Shown one piece after another: positions 54,395 through 63,368 of a DNA stretch of 64,000 nt. Numbering within the stretch: the first letter of the stretch is position 1; every line of letters starts with the position of its first letter. The DNA is taken from positions 248,001 to 312,000 of the forward strand of contig NZ_QUMD01000001.1 of the NCBI RefSeq assembly GCF_003481985.1. The letters are read 5' to 3'. This DNA is from Clostridium sp. OF09-36 (GTDB taxonomy: Bacteria > Bacillota > Clostridia > Lachnospirales > Lachnospiraceae). The position numbers and the translations under genes were made by a program. The notes beneath the pieces were generated by a model. The model saw nothing but the letters and a program-made list of their open reading frames with translations, ran no database searches and had not been told where the DNA came from.

Positions 54395-57300
54395 TTAATC
54401 GTAATGAGGTTCCGGTTTCTTTTTCGGGCTCATGACCTCGTAGTAGATCGGCAGCATTAAGAGTGCCAGAATGGTAGAAGCTACCAGTCCGCCTACATCT
54501 ACCAGGGCAAGACCCTGCATGCTCTTACCACTGTCGCCGTAAGCAAATGCCATCGGGACCATGGATACAACGGTGGTTAAGGTTGTCATCAGGATCGGGC
54601 GAAGACGGGTCGCACCAGCCTCAATGAGGGCTGTGTCACGGTCCATTTTGGTCCGGTACTGGTTTACGGTATCAACATACAGGATACCATTGTTTACTAC
54701 GGTACCGACTAACATCAAAAATCCAAGTAAGGATACCATACTGATCGGGCAGTCTGCAAGGAATAACAGTCCAAAGGAACCGATCAGGGAGAACGGGATG
54801 GTAGTCATGACCATCAGGGAGAACTTCGGTGACTCAAACTGTGCTGCCATGACAACGAAGATCAAAAAGATCGCGGTGATGATGGCGGTACCCAGGTTGC
54901 CGAACTCCTCCTTCATGCTCTCATCCTGGGAGTTTAAGGCACGGGTGATGGTCGGGGTCAAATGCTTGCTTACAACTTCATTATATAATTTGTTCTCGAT
55001 CGCATCGATCTGGCGCGCATCGTCGGTCGGTACATCGCCGGTGATGGTCACCTGATACTGCTTATCTTTTCTGGTAATGGTATTCGGGCTATCCTGGAAT
55101 ACCACATCGGCTACATCAGCCAGGGCTACGGAACCGCCTGCGTTGTTCGGAAGCACAATGCCCTTTAACTTGTCGATGGTGTCGTACTCATCATCTGGGT
55201 ACTCTACCATAACACTGACATCGTCACCGTCTACGTTTAAGGTTGTTGCCTCTTTACCACCCAGCATGGCACTGACCGTACCTGCGATCTGAAGCGGGGT
55301 AATGTTCTCTGCGTCCGCCTTCATGGCATCGATGTTCAGCTTAACAACCGGCGCCGCGTTCTCCAGGGTACTGTGCACCTTAGATACCTCCGGGCGCTCC
55401 AGAAGTTCTTTGGTGATCTGGTCAGATGCATCCTTTAATTCATCGTACTGTGTACTCTGCAGGATGTACTCAATGCCACTGCTGCTGGAGGAGGACATGC
55501 TGGAGGAGGATGCGATATCCATGGAGATGTTCGCACCTGCGATCTGGTTTAAGAGCGGCTTCCACTCCTTAATAACCTCGCTGGTCTCACGTTTTCTGTC
55601 ATCCTTTAAGTAGGCAGTCAGGGTTGCACCTGTGCTGGTCATGGAGGACATACCGCTTCCGCCGGACGTCAGCATGTAGGAATCCAGGTCTTCGTCGGCT
55701 GTTACGATTTTCTCGACCTGTGCGTAGATCTTATCTTCTTCTTCCAGAGTCAGGCCCGGACGGGTCTCAATGGAAACGGAAATCTCACCGGTATCATCGG
55801 AAACCATCAGCTCCATGCGCAGCTGTGAAGCCATCCAGAAGGCAGCCACCAGAAGTGCGATGGAAGTAAAGATCACGGTTTTCTTTTTCGGAAGAAGAAC
55901 CTTCATAATGCTGCGGTAACCGTTCTGCATCGCACGGATCAGGCCTCCCACCGGGGACTCCTCCTTCTCCTGCGGACGGTAGAAGCAGTAACACAGCGGA
56001 ACGATGGTCATTGCGCTGATGAGGGATGCCACCATACAGAAGATGATGGTAAAGCCTAACGGTTTAAACATCTGTCCGGTCAGACCCTGTAAGAGAGCCA
56101 GCGGAAGGAATACAACGCAGGTGGTCACGGTACCACCGATGATGGACTGCAGCACGATGCCGCTTCCTTCCAGGGCAGCTTCCCGGTAGCCCACAATGCC
56201 TTTTCCTTTCGTTGAACGGAAGCAGCTCTCCAGCACTACGATGGAGTTATCTACCATCATACCTACACCAAGTACCAAGCTCGATAAGGTAACTACGTTT
56301 AAGGAGAAGCCCATAACCTGGATCAGGATCAGGGCAGCCAGGATAGAGATCGGGATCGAGGTACCAACGATCAGGGATGCCTTGATCTCACCAAAGAACA
56401 GGAAGATGATCAGCATGGAAACCACAACTGCCATCACCATGGTCTGCATAACACTCTTTAAAGAAGAAGTGATGTTGTCACTGGTATCGTTTACGGTAAC
56501 GATCTCCAGGTTTTCATCGGCATCCATCAGGGTTTTGATGGTCTGCTTTACGGACTTGGAAACATCAACCGCAGATGCACTCTGCTGTTTCTTGATGCCG
56601 ATGGAAATGGTATCCTCACCATTGTAGCGCGCGATACTGTCCGCATCCTCCTGAGCCGTCTGGACATTCGCAATATCAGATAAGTAAATGACATTGCCAT
56701 TTCCAAGGTTCAGCGGAATGGTCTTTAATAATTCCTCTGTGTCATACTCGGTTCCGGCACTGACAGAAAGCTTCTGTCCACCCACGATGGTATCGCCGGA
56801 CGGGTAAGTAAAGTCTGCACTTCCGATGGAGGATGCCACGGAAGCAAGGGTTAAATGATACTGTTCCAGCTTTTCCGGGATCAGCTCTACCTGGATGTAC
56901 TCCTTCTGGCCACCACTGATGCTGACATCGGTAACGGTGGTGATCTTCTCAAACTCCGGAACGATCTTGTTGTTAACATAGTTATAAAGATTGGACTCTG
57001 CCTTGTTATTGATCACGAGAGACACGGTATCCATCTCATCGATGTTTAACTCCATGATGACCGGAGCATTGCAGTCGTCCGGAAGATCGCCCTCTATGGC
57101 GTCCATCTTTTTCTTTAAGTCGTCGTATGCTTCGTCAATATCTTTACCATAGTCATACTGGATGATGACCAGGGAAACGTTCTCCATAGAACGGGACTGG
57201 ATCGTATCGACACCACTTAAGGAACCGATCTCGTCCTCAATCTTGGTGCTGACCAGATCATTGACGTCTTCCGGGCTGGCACCCGGGTATACGGAATATA

Positions 57301-57439
57301 CAATAAGAACCGGCATATCCATGCTCGGCATCAGCTCCAGCTTAGATCCAAGCACGGACTGAAGACCGAACACGATCAGGCACAGGATTACCATGACCAC
57401 GGTAACCGGCCGCTTCAGGACTGATTTTGTTAATCCCAT
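54395..57439 (-). CDS. RND-superfamily efflux permease (HAE1/SwrC-like)
   Basis: 1014 residues, twelve membrane segments and two large external loops. The TM4 motif reads LGVGMMVDNSIVVLES, so the first proton-relay Asp of AcrB (VDD) is kept and the second is Asn. Other landmarks: GASPEDVNDLVSTKIEDEI, GQMFKPLGFTIIFCM and RLRPILMTTLTTVVSMVPMA. A Ser-rich stretch (SSSSMSSSSSSG) lies in the second loop. It would expel drugs, bile acids or lipids with proton or sodium energy. A GGAGG lies ahead of the ATG, which overlaps the end of the MFP gene by 10 bp. Confidence 0.94.
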   Translation of the reverse strand: MGLTKSVLKRPVTVVMVILCLIVFGLQSVLGSKLELMPSMDMPVLIVYSVYPGASPEDVNDLVSTKIEDEIGSLSGVDTIQSRSMENVSLVIIQYDYGKDIDEAYDDLKKKMDAIEGDLPDDCNAPVIMELNIDEMDTVSLVINNKAESNLYNYVNNKIVPEFEKITTVTDVSISGGQKEYIQVELIPEKLEQYHLTLASVASSIGSADFTYPSGDTIVGGQKLSVSAGTEYDTEELLKTIPLNLGNGNVIYLSDIANVQTAQEDADSIARYNGEDTISIGIKKQQSASAVDVSKSVKQTIKTLMDADENLEIVTVNDTSDNITSSLKSVMQTMVMAVVVSMLIIFLFFGEIKASLIVGTSIPISILAALILIQVMGFSLNVVTLSSLVLGVGMMVDNSIVVLESCFRSTKGKGIVGYREAALEGSGIVLQSIIGGTVTTCVVFLPLALLQGLTGQMFKPLGFTIIFCMVASLISAMTIVPLCYCFYRPQEKEESPVGGLIRAMQNGYRSIMKVLLPKKKTVIFTSIALLVAAFWMASQLRMELMVSDDTGEISVSIETRPGLTLEEEDKIYAQVEKIVTADEDLDSYMLTSGGSGMSSMTSTGATLTAYLKDDRKRETSEVIKEWKPLLNQIAGANISMDIASSSSMSSSSSSGIEYILQSTQYDELKDASDQITKELLERPEVSKVHSTLENAAPVVKLNIDAMKADAENITPLQIAGTVSAMLGGKEATTLNVDGDDVSVMVEYPDDEYDTIDKLKGIVLPNNAGGSVALADVADVVFQDSPNTITRKDKQYQVTITGDVPTDDARQIDAIENKLYNEVVSKHLTPTITRALNSQDESMKEEFGNLGTAIITAIFLIFVVMAAQFESPKFSLMVMTTIPFSLIGSFGLLFLADCPISMVSLLGFLMLVGTVVNNGILYVDTVNQYRTKMDRDTALIEAGATRLRPILMTTLTTVVSMVPMAFAYGDSGKSMQGLALVDVGGLVASTILALLMLPIYYEVMSPKKKPEPHYD

Positions 57440-58628
57440 TGATGTTTTCCTCCTTCTGCTTTACCCTTAGTTACCGTTTGTCTCGGCAGCTGCTCAGTGC
57501 TTTCTGCATTTTCGGTGGTCTCTGCATTGTCTGCTGTTTCGCCCTGTGCATTGCTCTCAGAATCCGTGGAAGCTGCTGCATTTGCGTCTGCCTTCTGCAC
57601 CTGAGAGCCCTCATACAGCTCAGAGCTCCAGGTGGTAATGATCTCATCGGAAGCATTGATACCAGAAAGAACCTGTGCCTTCTCAGAATCGTAAAGGCCA
57701 ATTTCAACCGGAACATAATGCACGGTTCCGTTGTCATAGGTATAAACGTAAGCGTCACCGCCGGAGTAGTAACTGCGTCAACCGGAATGGTCAGCACATT
57801 GTCTGCGCGGTCAGAAATGACAGACAGCTTCGTGGTAGATCCGGTCGGAAGCGCATCGCCGTTGTCCACAGATGCCTTGATCTTAAACAGGCCGGTGGAA
57901 TCGTCGATCATGCTGCTGACCTCGTTGATGGTACCCTGGTAATCGGTTCCGTTTTTATCGACCGTAACCGGGTCACCGACATGCAGCTCAGAAGCGATCT
58001 TCTCCGGAACAGAGAAGGTAATGGACTTGCTGCCCTCGCCGGAAATAACAGCCAGCAGAACCTGGGATGCTACGTTGTCATGGACCTCGACGTTGCAGAT
58101 CTCCACCTTACCGGAGATCGGTGCAGTCACGTTTGCAAATTCCACCTGATAATCATAGTTCAGCTTTGCGGAATCATAAGCGATCTGTGCATTCTTTGCC
58201 TGGGTCTGCGCCTGCTCAAATGCCACACTGGCGATATCGCCTGCCGCAAACAATGCCTGCTGGCGGGCCAGGTTGGTATTGGCATCGCCTAAAGCCTGCT
58301 GTGCAGATTCCATCTGGAGTCTCGCGGCTTCCACCTGCTTGGTATCAATCTTGCAGATCGGCTGGCCCTCCTGGACCATGTCGCCTGCTTTCACAAACAC
58401 GTCGGTGATCTCACCGGCTGCCTTCGGGTAAATATAGACCACATCTGACGGCTCAACCTTGCCCACCAGGCTGCGGTACAGTTCAATGCTTCCGGTCTTT
58501 GGACTTTCCACATTTACAACCGGTATCAGGGTTTCTTCTTCGGTCTGCTTGCCGCGGGTCAGGCTAAGACCTGCCACAACCGCAATCGCCGCAACTACCA
58601 CTCCTGCAATTACTACTTTCTTTTTCAT
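57430..58628 (-). CDS. Membrane-fusion protein of the RND pump (one frameshift)
   Basis: About 399 residues. N-terminal anchor (VVIAGVVVAAIAVVAGLSL), then the HlyD/AcrA core: VYIYPKAAGEITDVFVKAGD with VQEGQPICKIDTKQVEAARL, the hairpin AQQALGDANTNLARQQALF, and the barrel ITFSVPEKIASELHVGDPVT. The break is near 57771: one missing base (GCA-GTT-TAC) joins TIPVDAV to YYSGGDAYVYTYDNGTVHY. The C terminus is long and acidic (STDSESNAQGETADNAETTE). It links the pump to the TolC-like proteins. Confidence 0.88.
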
Positions 58629-58656
58629 AGCTGTCTCCTCTTATCCTCGTCTTTTT

Positions 58657-58740
58657 GTAACTGTTCAGTACCTTCACAGTTACGTCTTTTTTACTTTTAT
58701 GGGTTATTTCTGCTGCCGGGCACGCTTACGTGAACAGCAG
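58657..58740. repeat. Intergenic inverted repeat, TGTTCA/TGAACA family (copy 7)
   Basis: GTAACTGTTCA at the left end and TGAACAGCAG at the right. The left part also pairs locally (GTAACTG/CAGTTAC) and the right part too (CTGCTG/CAGCAG). The reverse complement starts CTGTTCACGTAAGCGTG, close to copy 6. It fills the gap between tetR and the MFP gene. Confidence 0.6.
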
Positions 58741-58741
58741 C

Positions 58742-59374
58742 TTACTTTTTTAACACGCCATACTTTAACACTTCCATCGTATCCCGGTAGCGGGTCCGGA
58801 TTGCTTCCAGATCAGCCGGATTCTGATAGTAAGCCCGGATAGCCAGAAGAAGGGATACCATACCAAGCTGCATGACGGTATCGAGTTTCTGTTCCGACTG
58901 CACTGCAAAATCCTCCAGGCGGATTCTCTTTAACAACCATTGTACGGGGGACTCCTCTGGTTTTATTCCTCCCATCGGCGGTTTGCAGCCAAATTCAATA
59001 CCAAATGCACTGGTATTCTCCTGGTAGGAAAATACATGCTTCACCACCTCGATCATTTCCTTCGACTCCGTCAGCTGGCGGATCGTAAACTCAAACAGCC
59101 AGTCTAACATGGTAAAAAAATCACCGCCATTACGGTTCAGCTCGCTTTCGCAATAATCCTTGAGCTGTGCTGCATGATCCTCAAAAATATAGCGGACCAC
59201 ATCCTGCTTGTCCTCGAAATATGTGTAAAAGCTTCCGCGGGAAATATCCGCATTCTGAATGATCTGGTTAATAGAAGCCTTATCAAACGGGACTCTTGCG
59301 AATTCCTTGATGGCTGCTTCCCGGATGATCTGCTTTTTCGCTTCCGGAAGACGGTAAAATCGCTCCGTAGGCAT
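58742..59374 (-). CDS. TetR/AcrR-family repressor of the efflux operon
   Basis: 210 residues from ATG 59374, 8 nt after AAGGAGG. The helix-turn-helix reads VPFDKASINQIIQNADISRG then SFYTYFEDKQDVV. The rest is an all-helical ligand-binding domain. It is the first gene of the efflux transcription unit, whose promoter is overlaid by three palindromic operators (59402-59460). This implies autorepression and pump induction by a ligand. Confidence 0.92.
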   Translation of the reverse strand: MPTERFYRLPEAKKQIIREAAIKEFARVPFDKASINQIIQNADISRGSFYTYFEDKQDVVRYIFEDHAAQLKDYCESELNRNGGDFFTMLDWLFEFTIRQLTESKEMIEVVKHVFSYQENTSAFGIEFGCKPPMGGIKPEESPVQWLLKRIRLEDFAVQSEQKLDTVMQLGMVSLLLAIRAYYQNPADLEAIRTRYRDTMEVLKYGVLKK

Positions 59375-59401
59375 GCTTTGCACCTCCTTTTTGTCATTTT
59401 T

Positions 59402-59468
59402 ATGACAAGCTGTCACTTTTTCACATGACAATATGTCACATTATAATGACAAGCTGTCATCTTGTCAA
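59402..59468 (-). promoter_or_regulatory. tetR-efflux promoter with three TetR operators
   Basis: The minus-strand promoter is TTGACA (59463-59468), 17 nt, TATAAT (59440-59445). Three copies of TGACA-N3-TGTCA lie at 59402-59416, 59425-59439 and 59446-59460, with centres 23 and 21 bp apart, about two helix turns. The third fills the -35/-10 spacer and the other two cover the start and early leader, so bound repressor would block polymerase directly. Confidence 0.85.
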
Positions 59469-59620
59469 GTATCTGAATGTGATTTTATAATTTCTTTATG
59501 GTTTTCTTACGGAGTTCCCATGCAATTGTTTTTCCCAAAAATAAAACAACGACAGAAACTGACGCATCTTCTGCATCGGCTTCTGCCGTTATTTTCTAAT
59601 ATTCCCTATTCATTTTTACC

Positions 59621-60544
59621 CTATTTCAGGTATTTATCGAAGAATGCAACCTGCAGCTCCTTGGTGCTGTCCTGGAAGAACTCTCTGGTTCCATGGCCAG
59701 CGCCTGGGATCACATAAAACTCTGCCTTATCCTCCATGCCTGCTTCCACGATCTTCTGGTAGAGCACCTCACTGCTGATCGCTACCGGCACAAGCGGGTC
59801 GTTGTCGCCGTGAAGGATCTGGATCGGGCACATACCCGGATTTACCATATTGACCGGACTTGCCTTTGCCCCACGCTCCTTCATGGTAGTCGGGTCTCCG
59901 CCGATCAGGCAGCCTCCGTGTGTTTCCTCAATGCAATGCCAGCGTGCGGAAGGATTTGAAAACTGTTTTTCCTCGTTTTCCATCAGAGCCTTGATATCAA
60001 CCGGTCCAAACATGTCACTGCAGGCCTGAACCTTAGAAGAATAACCGCTCCACTCTTCGCTGTCAAAGCCATCCTGGTTCATGGCCGCTGCAGCTGCGAG
60101 GTGTCCGCCTGCAGACCGGCCAAAGATGCCGATACGCTCCGGGTCGATCTCGTACTCCGCTGCATGGGCGCGAAGGAAACGGATCGCAGTCTTGACATCG
60201 ATCAGCTGATCCGGGTAATGTCCCTGGGCACTGCTGCGGTAATAAATAGAAGCAACCACATAACCCGCGTTGGCAAACTCGGTCATCTCGCCAAGCATCA
60301 TATTCTTATCTGTGCCTTTCCAGCCGCCGCCTGGTACCCATACCAGAGCCGGCTTCGGGCTGTGGTCCTCTTTCGGATCATCTTCACCCACAGCAGCACG
60401 CATCTCACTGTTTCCGTTCTGGAGCAGGACAGAAAGCTTTAATTCCAGCGGGTTGCCCTCCAGGTCTTTTACTGTAGAATATACGATATTATCAACCAGT
60501 GTTAAGGTCTTTTTCTTTGTACCCGGATCAAATACTTTTTTCAT
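59621..60544 (-). CDS. Alpha/beta-hydrolase esterase (Aes/BD-FAE-like)
   Basis: 307 residues without a signal peptide. Oxyanion loop VWVPGGGWKG, nucleophile elbow IGIFGRSAGGHLAAAAA (Ser in GRSAG), acid residue in ILHGDNDPLVP and His in IPGAGHGTREFF complete the triad. This is the acetyl-esterase/carboxylesterase group that cleaves small esters. It lies 133 bp downstream of an SLC13-type permease on the same strand, so it likely acts on an imported carboxylate ester or on its product. The exact substrate is not readable. The 246-bp gap 59375-59620 holds the tetR promoter and no gene. Confidence 0.88.
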   Translation of the reverse strand: MKKVFDPGTKKKTLTLVDNIVYSTVKDLEGNPLELKLSVLLQNGNSEMRAAVGEDDPKEDHSPKPALVWVPGGGWKGTDKNMMLGEMTEFANAGYVVASIYYRSSAQGHYPDQLIDVKTAIRFLRAHAAEYEIDPERIGIFGRSAGGHLAAAAAMNQDGFDSEEWSGYSSKVQACSDMFGPVDIKALMENEEKQFSNPSARWHCIEETHGGCLIGGDPTTMKERGAKASPVNMVNPGMCPIQILHGDNDPLVPVAISSEVLYQKIVEAGMEDKAEFYVIPGAGHGTREFFQDSTKELQVAFFDKYLK

Positions 60545-60633
60545 GATTCATTCTCCTCTTTTCGATGCAGGATTCTTTTCGCTGCACCTTCATTTTCATG
60601 CAACATCGTGCATTCTCTTTCCATTATATTTCA

Positions 60634-60670
60634 TGCAGGAAACCTGCACCCTCATCCGGATGCAGGTTTC
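60634..60670. other. Alternative hairpins between permease and esterase genes
   Basis: TGCAGG-AAA-CCTGCA (60634-60648) and the overlapping GAAACCTGCA/TGCAGGTTTC pair (60639-60648 with 60661-60670) are mutually exclusive stems. They lie 8 nt past the permease stop and may attenuate transcription of the esterase gene. Confidence 0.45.
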
Positions 60671-60677
60671 TTTCTTC

Positions 60678-61960
60678 TTAACCGTAGATCGGGAAGAAAA
60701 TATTAATGCCAATGATCAGTGCAATCAGCGTAAGAACCAGCAATGGCAGCGTAAACCTCAGTGTTTTTAACGGGTTCTGGTTTCCGATACCAAACGCCAT
60801 CATGGTTCCGGAGCAGCCGGTCGGCATTACGAATGCCAGCCATGCAGATACGCAGCAGCAAAGAACAACTGCTTTTACGTTCATGCCGCCTGCCAGTGCA
60901 GTGGAAGCTGCAATCGGGCTCATCAGTGCCATGGTTCCCATGTTAGACATGAAGTTGGTCATCAGTGCGCAAGCTACGCAGAATACGATACTTACAAACA
61001 GTCCGCTCGGATGTCCGCCAAGGATGTTTAATACGGTCTGGCCGATCAGCTCGCCGACACCGGTTTTGGAAAGTGCGGTAGAAACAACGCTCATTCCGGC
61101 AACCATCCATACCATATCGCAGGTCAGGGTCTTCATAACCTCCGGGATCTCCAGTACCTTAAATACGATCAGGACCAGAAGTCCTGCAGACGGGATCACG
61201 TTGGTGATATCGCTGCCAAGCTGGTTGGTGAACATGAAGCCAAGCATGATCACTGCAAACACACCAAAGATCATGTACTCATCCTTCTTAGAGATCGGAG
61301 CTGTGTCCTTTACATCCTTCACCTGGCTCTTATCAATGGACCATTCGGGATCAGGCGGTAGCACAGAATGCAGTAAATAGTTCCCACGATCAGCGGAAGG
61401 ATTCCTGCTTTGAAGAAATCGGTGATCCCAAGACAATCCTCCGGACCAACCAGACCCTGATAATAGGAAGTAATGGTTCCCGGCATGGTTGCACCCATAC
61501 CGATCGGGAACTTGGAAGTTGCCAGACAGTTGATGGTAGCAACCAGGAATAACAATCTGGACGGGGAATACTCGCTGTCATCATCAAAGGTCTGGATAAA
61601 CAGGAGCATTACGGAAATGCAGGCAACCTGGCCCATCAGCTGGGACAGGATAATGGTCATTCCACATAAACCTGCGATCAGAAGAAAACCGCTCTTACCC
61701 TGAAGCTTGCCCATCACGCCTCTTAAACGGTGGATCAGGCTTGTCTTGCCGAGTGCGCTCGCAACTACGATCATCGGCGCGATCATCAGCGTAGTGCTGC
61801 TGGAAAGGCCGGAAAAGGCCGTCTTTAAATCTAAAACTCCGGTAAATACAAACAGAACACAGCAGATCATTGCTGTTACACCATATGGAAGCACATGGGT
61901 CAAAAGCATTACAACCATGAATACCAGGATACATAATGCCATAATCATCTGTACATTCAT
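60678..61960 (-). CDS. SLC13-type carboxylate/sodium permease (one frameshift)
   Basis: About 427 residues in two frames (61319-61960 and 60678-61436). Around eleven membrane segments; the two halves each carry a re-entrant motif, ATINCLATSKFPIGMGATMP and MTNFMSNMGTMALMSPIAAS. This is the divalent-anion/SLC13-ArsB-like superfamily that imports carboxylates with sodium. The break is near 61348: one missing base joins CYRLIP to EWSIDKSQVKDVKD. A divergent LysR gene and a promoter lie upstream. Confidence 0.85.
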
Positions 61961-62079
61961 CTCAATTTCTCCCTCATTACATTTTTAGATAAAAAAGGAT
62001 AGACTTTCTGCGCAGTTCATGATCATTGGCCTTACAGCACAGTACCTTTTGCTCTTTTATCTCTTTTGTTTATGTAGAG

Positions 62080-62108
62080 ATTGTACCATTCTGTTATCTA
62101 ATAAACAA
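62080..62108 (-). promoter_or_regulatory. Promoter of the permease-esterase operon
   Basis: On the minus strand TTGTTT (62103-62108), 17 nt, TACAAT (62080-62085). It lies in the 341-bp gap 61961-62301, which has no gene. Confidence 0.6.
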
Positions 62109-62151
62109 TCCATTTCTCGCTATATATATTATTACAAAAAACTATACATTG

Positions 62152-62180
62152 TTGACTTTCCAGGTGGGATACAGTATGCT
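62152..62180 (+). promoter_or_regulatory. Promoter of the LysR gene at 62302
   Basis: TTGACT (62152-62157), 17 nt, TATGCT (62175-62180). The early leader contains ATGCT-GAA-AGCAT (62176-62188). Confidence 0.55.
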
Positions 62181-62301
62181 GAAAGCATCCCAAAACACGG
62201 TTGTCCTGAAATTTCCAAGCTGTAAGCAAAGCGGAGACGGCTGCAGGCAACACAAAGGCAAATCGCAGGCTCTCATTGCCAAAGAACGAAAGGACCAGCA
62301 C

Positions 62302-63300
62302 ATGCAGATCAAAAATATGTCCTACCTCATTGCCCTCGCGGAAGAGGGTACTCTTTCCGGGGCCGGAAAGCGCCTCGGCATCTCTCAGCCGACCTTAAGT
62401 GTTTTTCTGTCCGGCTTAGAACAGGAGCTGGGAATGGATCTGTTTCTCCGAGACAAAAAGAAACTCATCCTGACCCCTGCCGGTCGGATCTATCTGGAGG
62501 CAGCAAAGCGCATTCTTGCCACACAAGAACGGACACTCCAGTCCATCCGCCAGCTCTCGGCCACGGCGCCCATAGAGCTTCTCATCGGCGTTACCCCACT
62601 GCGCGGTTCCGAGATCGCCTCCAAGGTGTTTTCCCAGTTTTCTTCCCGGTATCCCTCCATCCGCGTCAGCCTCCGCGATGGCTATATGCGGGAGCTTCGC
62701 CAGATGGTCCTTGAAGGCGTGCTCTCCTTTTCCCTGGGAACCTGCTTTGACACAGAATCCGCAGACTTCGACTACATTACCCTGTTCCGGGAAGAGATCG
62801 TAGTCGCAGTTCCTGCCTTCCATCCGCTTGCCCTGCACAGCAGGCAAACGAGCAGCGTTTTGGATTCCCACAGTGAATTTCCACAGGTTAAGCCCGAAGA
62901 ACTTTCCGATTCCCCCTTCATTCTCATGACCCCAGGCAATACCATCCGCAATATATCGAGTTATATTTTTACCCAGGCCGGCTTCACCCCCACGGTCGTG
63001 TACGAGAGCAGCAATACCACCGTTATGCGCAATATGGTCCGCGGCGGTTCCGGAATCGCGTTTCTTCCCCGCTCTGCGGCCCAGTTAGATGATCCGGAGA
63101 TTGCCTACCTGTCGCTCTCTCCCCGCTACTCCTTAGATCTGTGTATTATATTAAGAAAAGGAAAGGTGCTGTCCGAGAGTGAGCGCTATTTTATCTGGCT
63201 GATGATCATGGCCGACAAAGAGGTTCCCTATTATACGCTGGATCTTAACGAAGCCGGCAGATCCATCTGGAAAGAATTCCAAAGCGGACAGCTGCTCTGA
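62302..63300 (+). CDS. LysR-family regulator of the permease-esterase operon
   Basis: 332 residues from ATG 62302, 7 nt after GAAAGGA (the frame is open to 62026 but that part is AT-rich leader). The helix-turn-helix is MSYLIALAEEGTLSGAGKRL with GISQPTLSVFLSGLEQELG; the effector domain follows (LLIGVTPLRGSEIASKVFSQ). It is divergent from the SLC13-type permease operon and most likely controls it. Confidence 0.9.
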   Translation: MQIKNMSYLIALAEEGTLSGAGKRLGISQPTLSVFLSGLEQELGMDLFLRDKKKLILTPAGRIYLEAAKRILATQERTLQSIRQLSATAPIELLIGVTPLRGSEIASKVFSQFSSRYPSIRVSLRDGYMRELRQMVLEGVLSFSLGTCFDTESADFDYITLFREEIVVAVPAFHPLALHSRQTSSVLDSHSEFPQVKPEELSDSPFILMTPGNTIRNISSYIFTQAGFTPTVVYESSNTTVMRNMVRGGSGIAFLPRSAAQLDDPEIAYLSLSPRYSLDLCIILRKGKVLSESERYFIWLMIMADKEVPYYTLDLNEAGRSIWKEFQSGQLL

Positions 63301-63368
63301 TAAACAGCCAGAAAAGCTGCTTTTGCCTTTTCATCAGACACCTGACACGAAACAGAAAGGAAACTACC

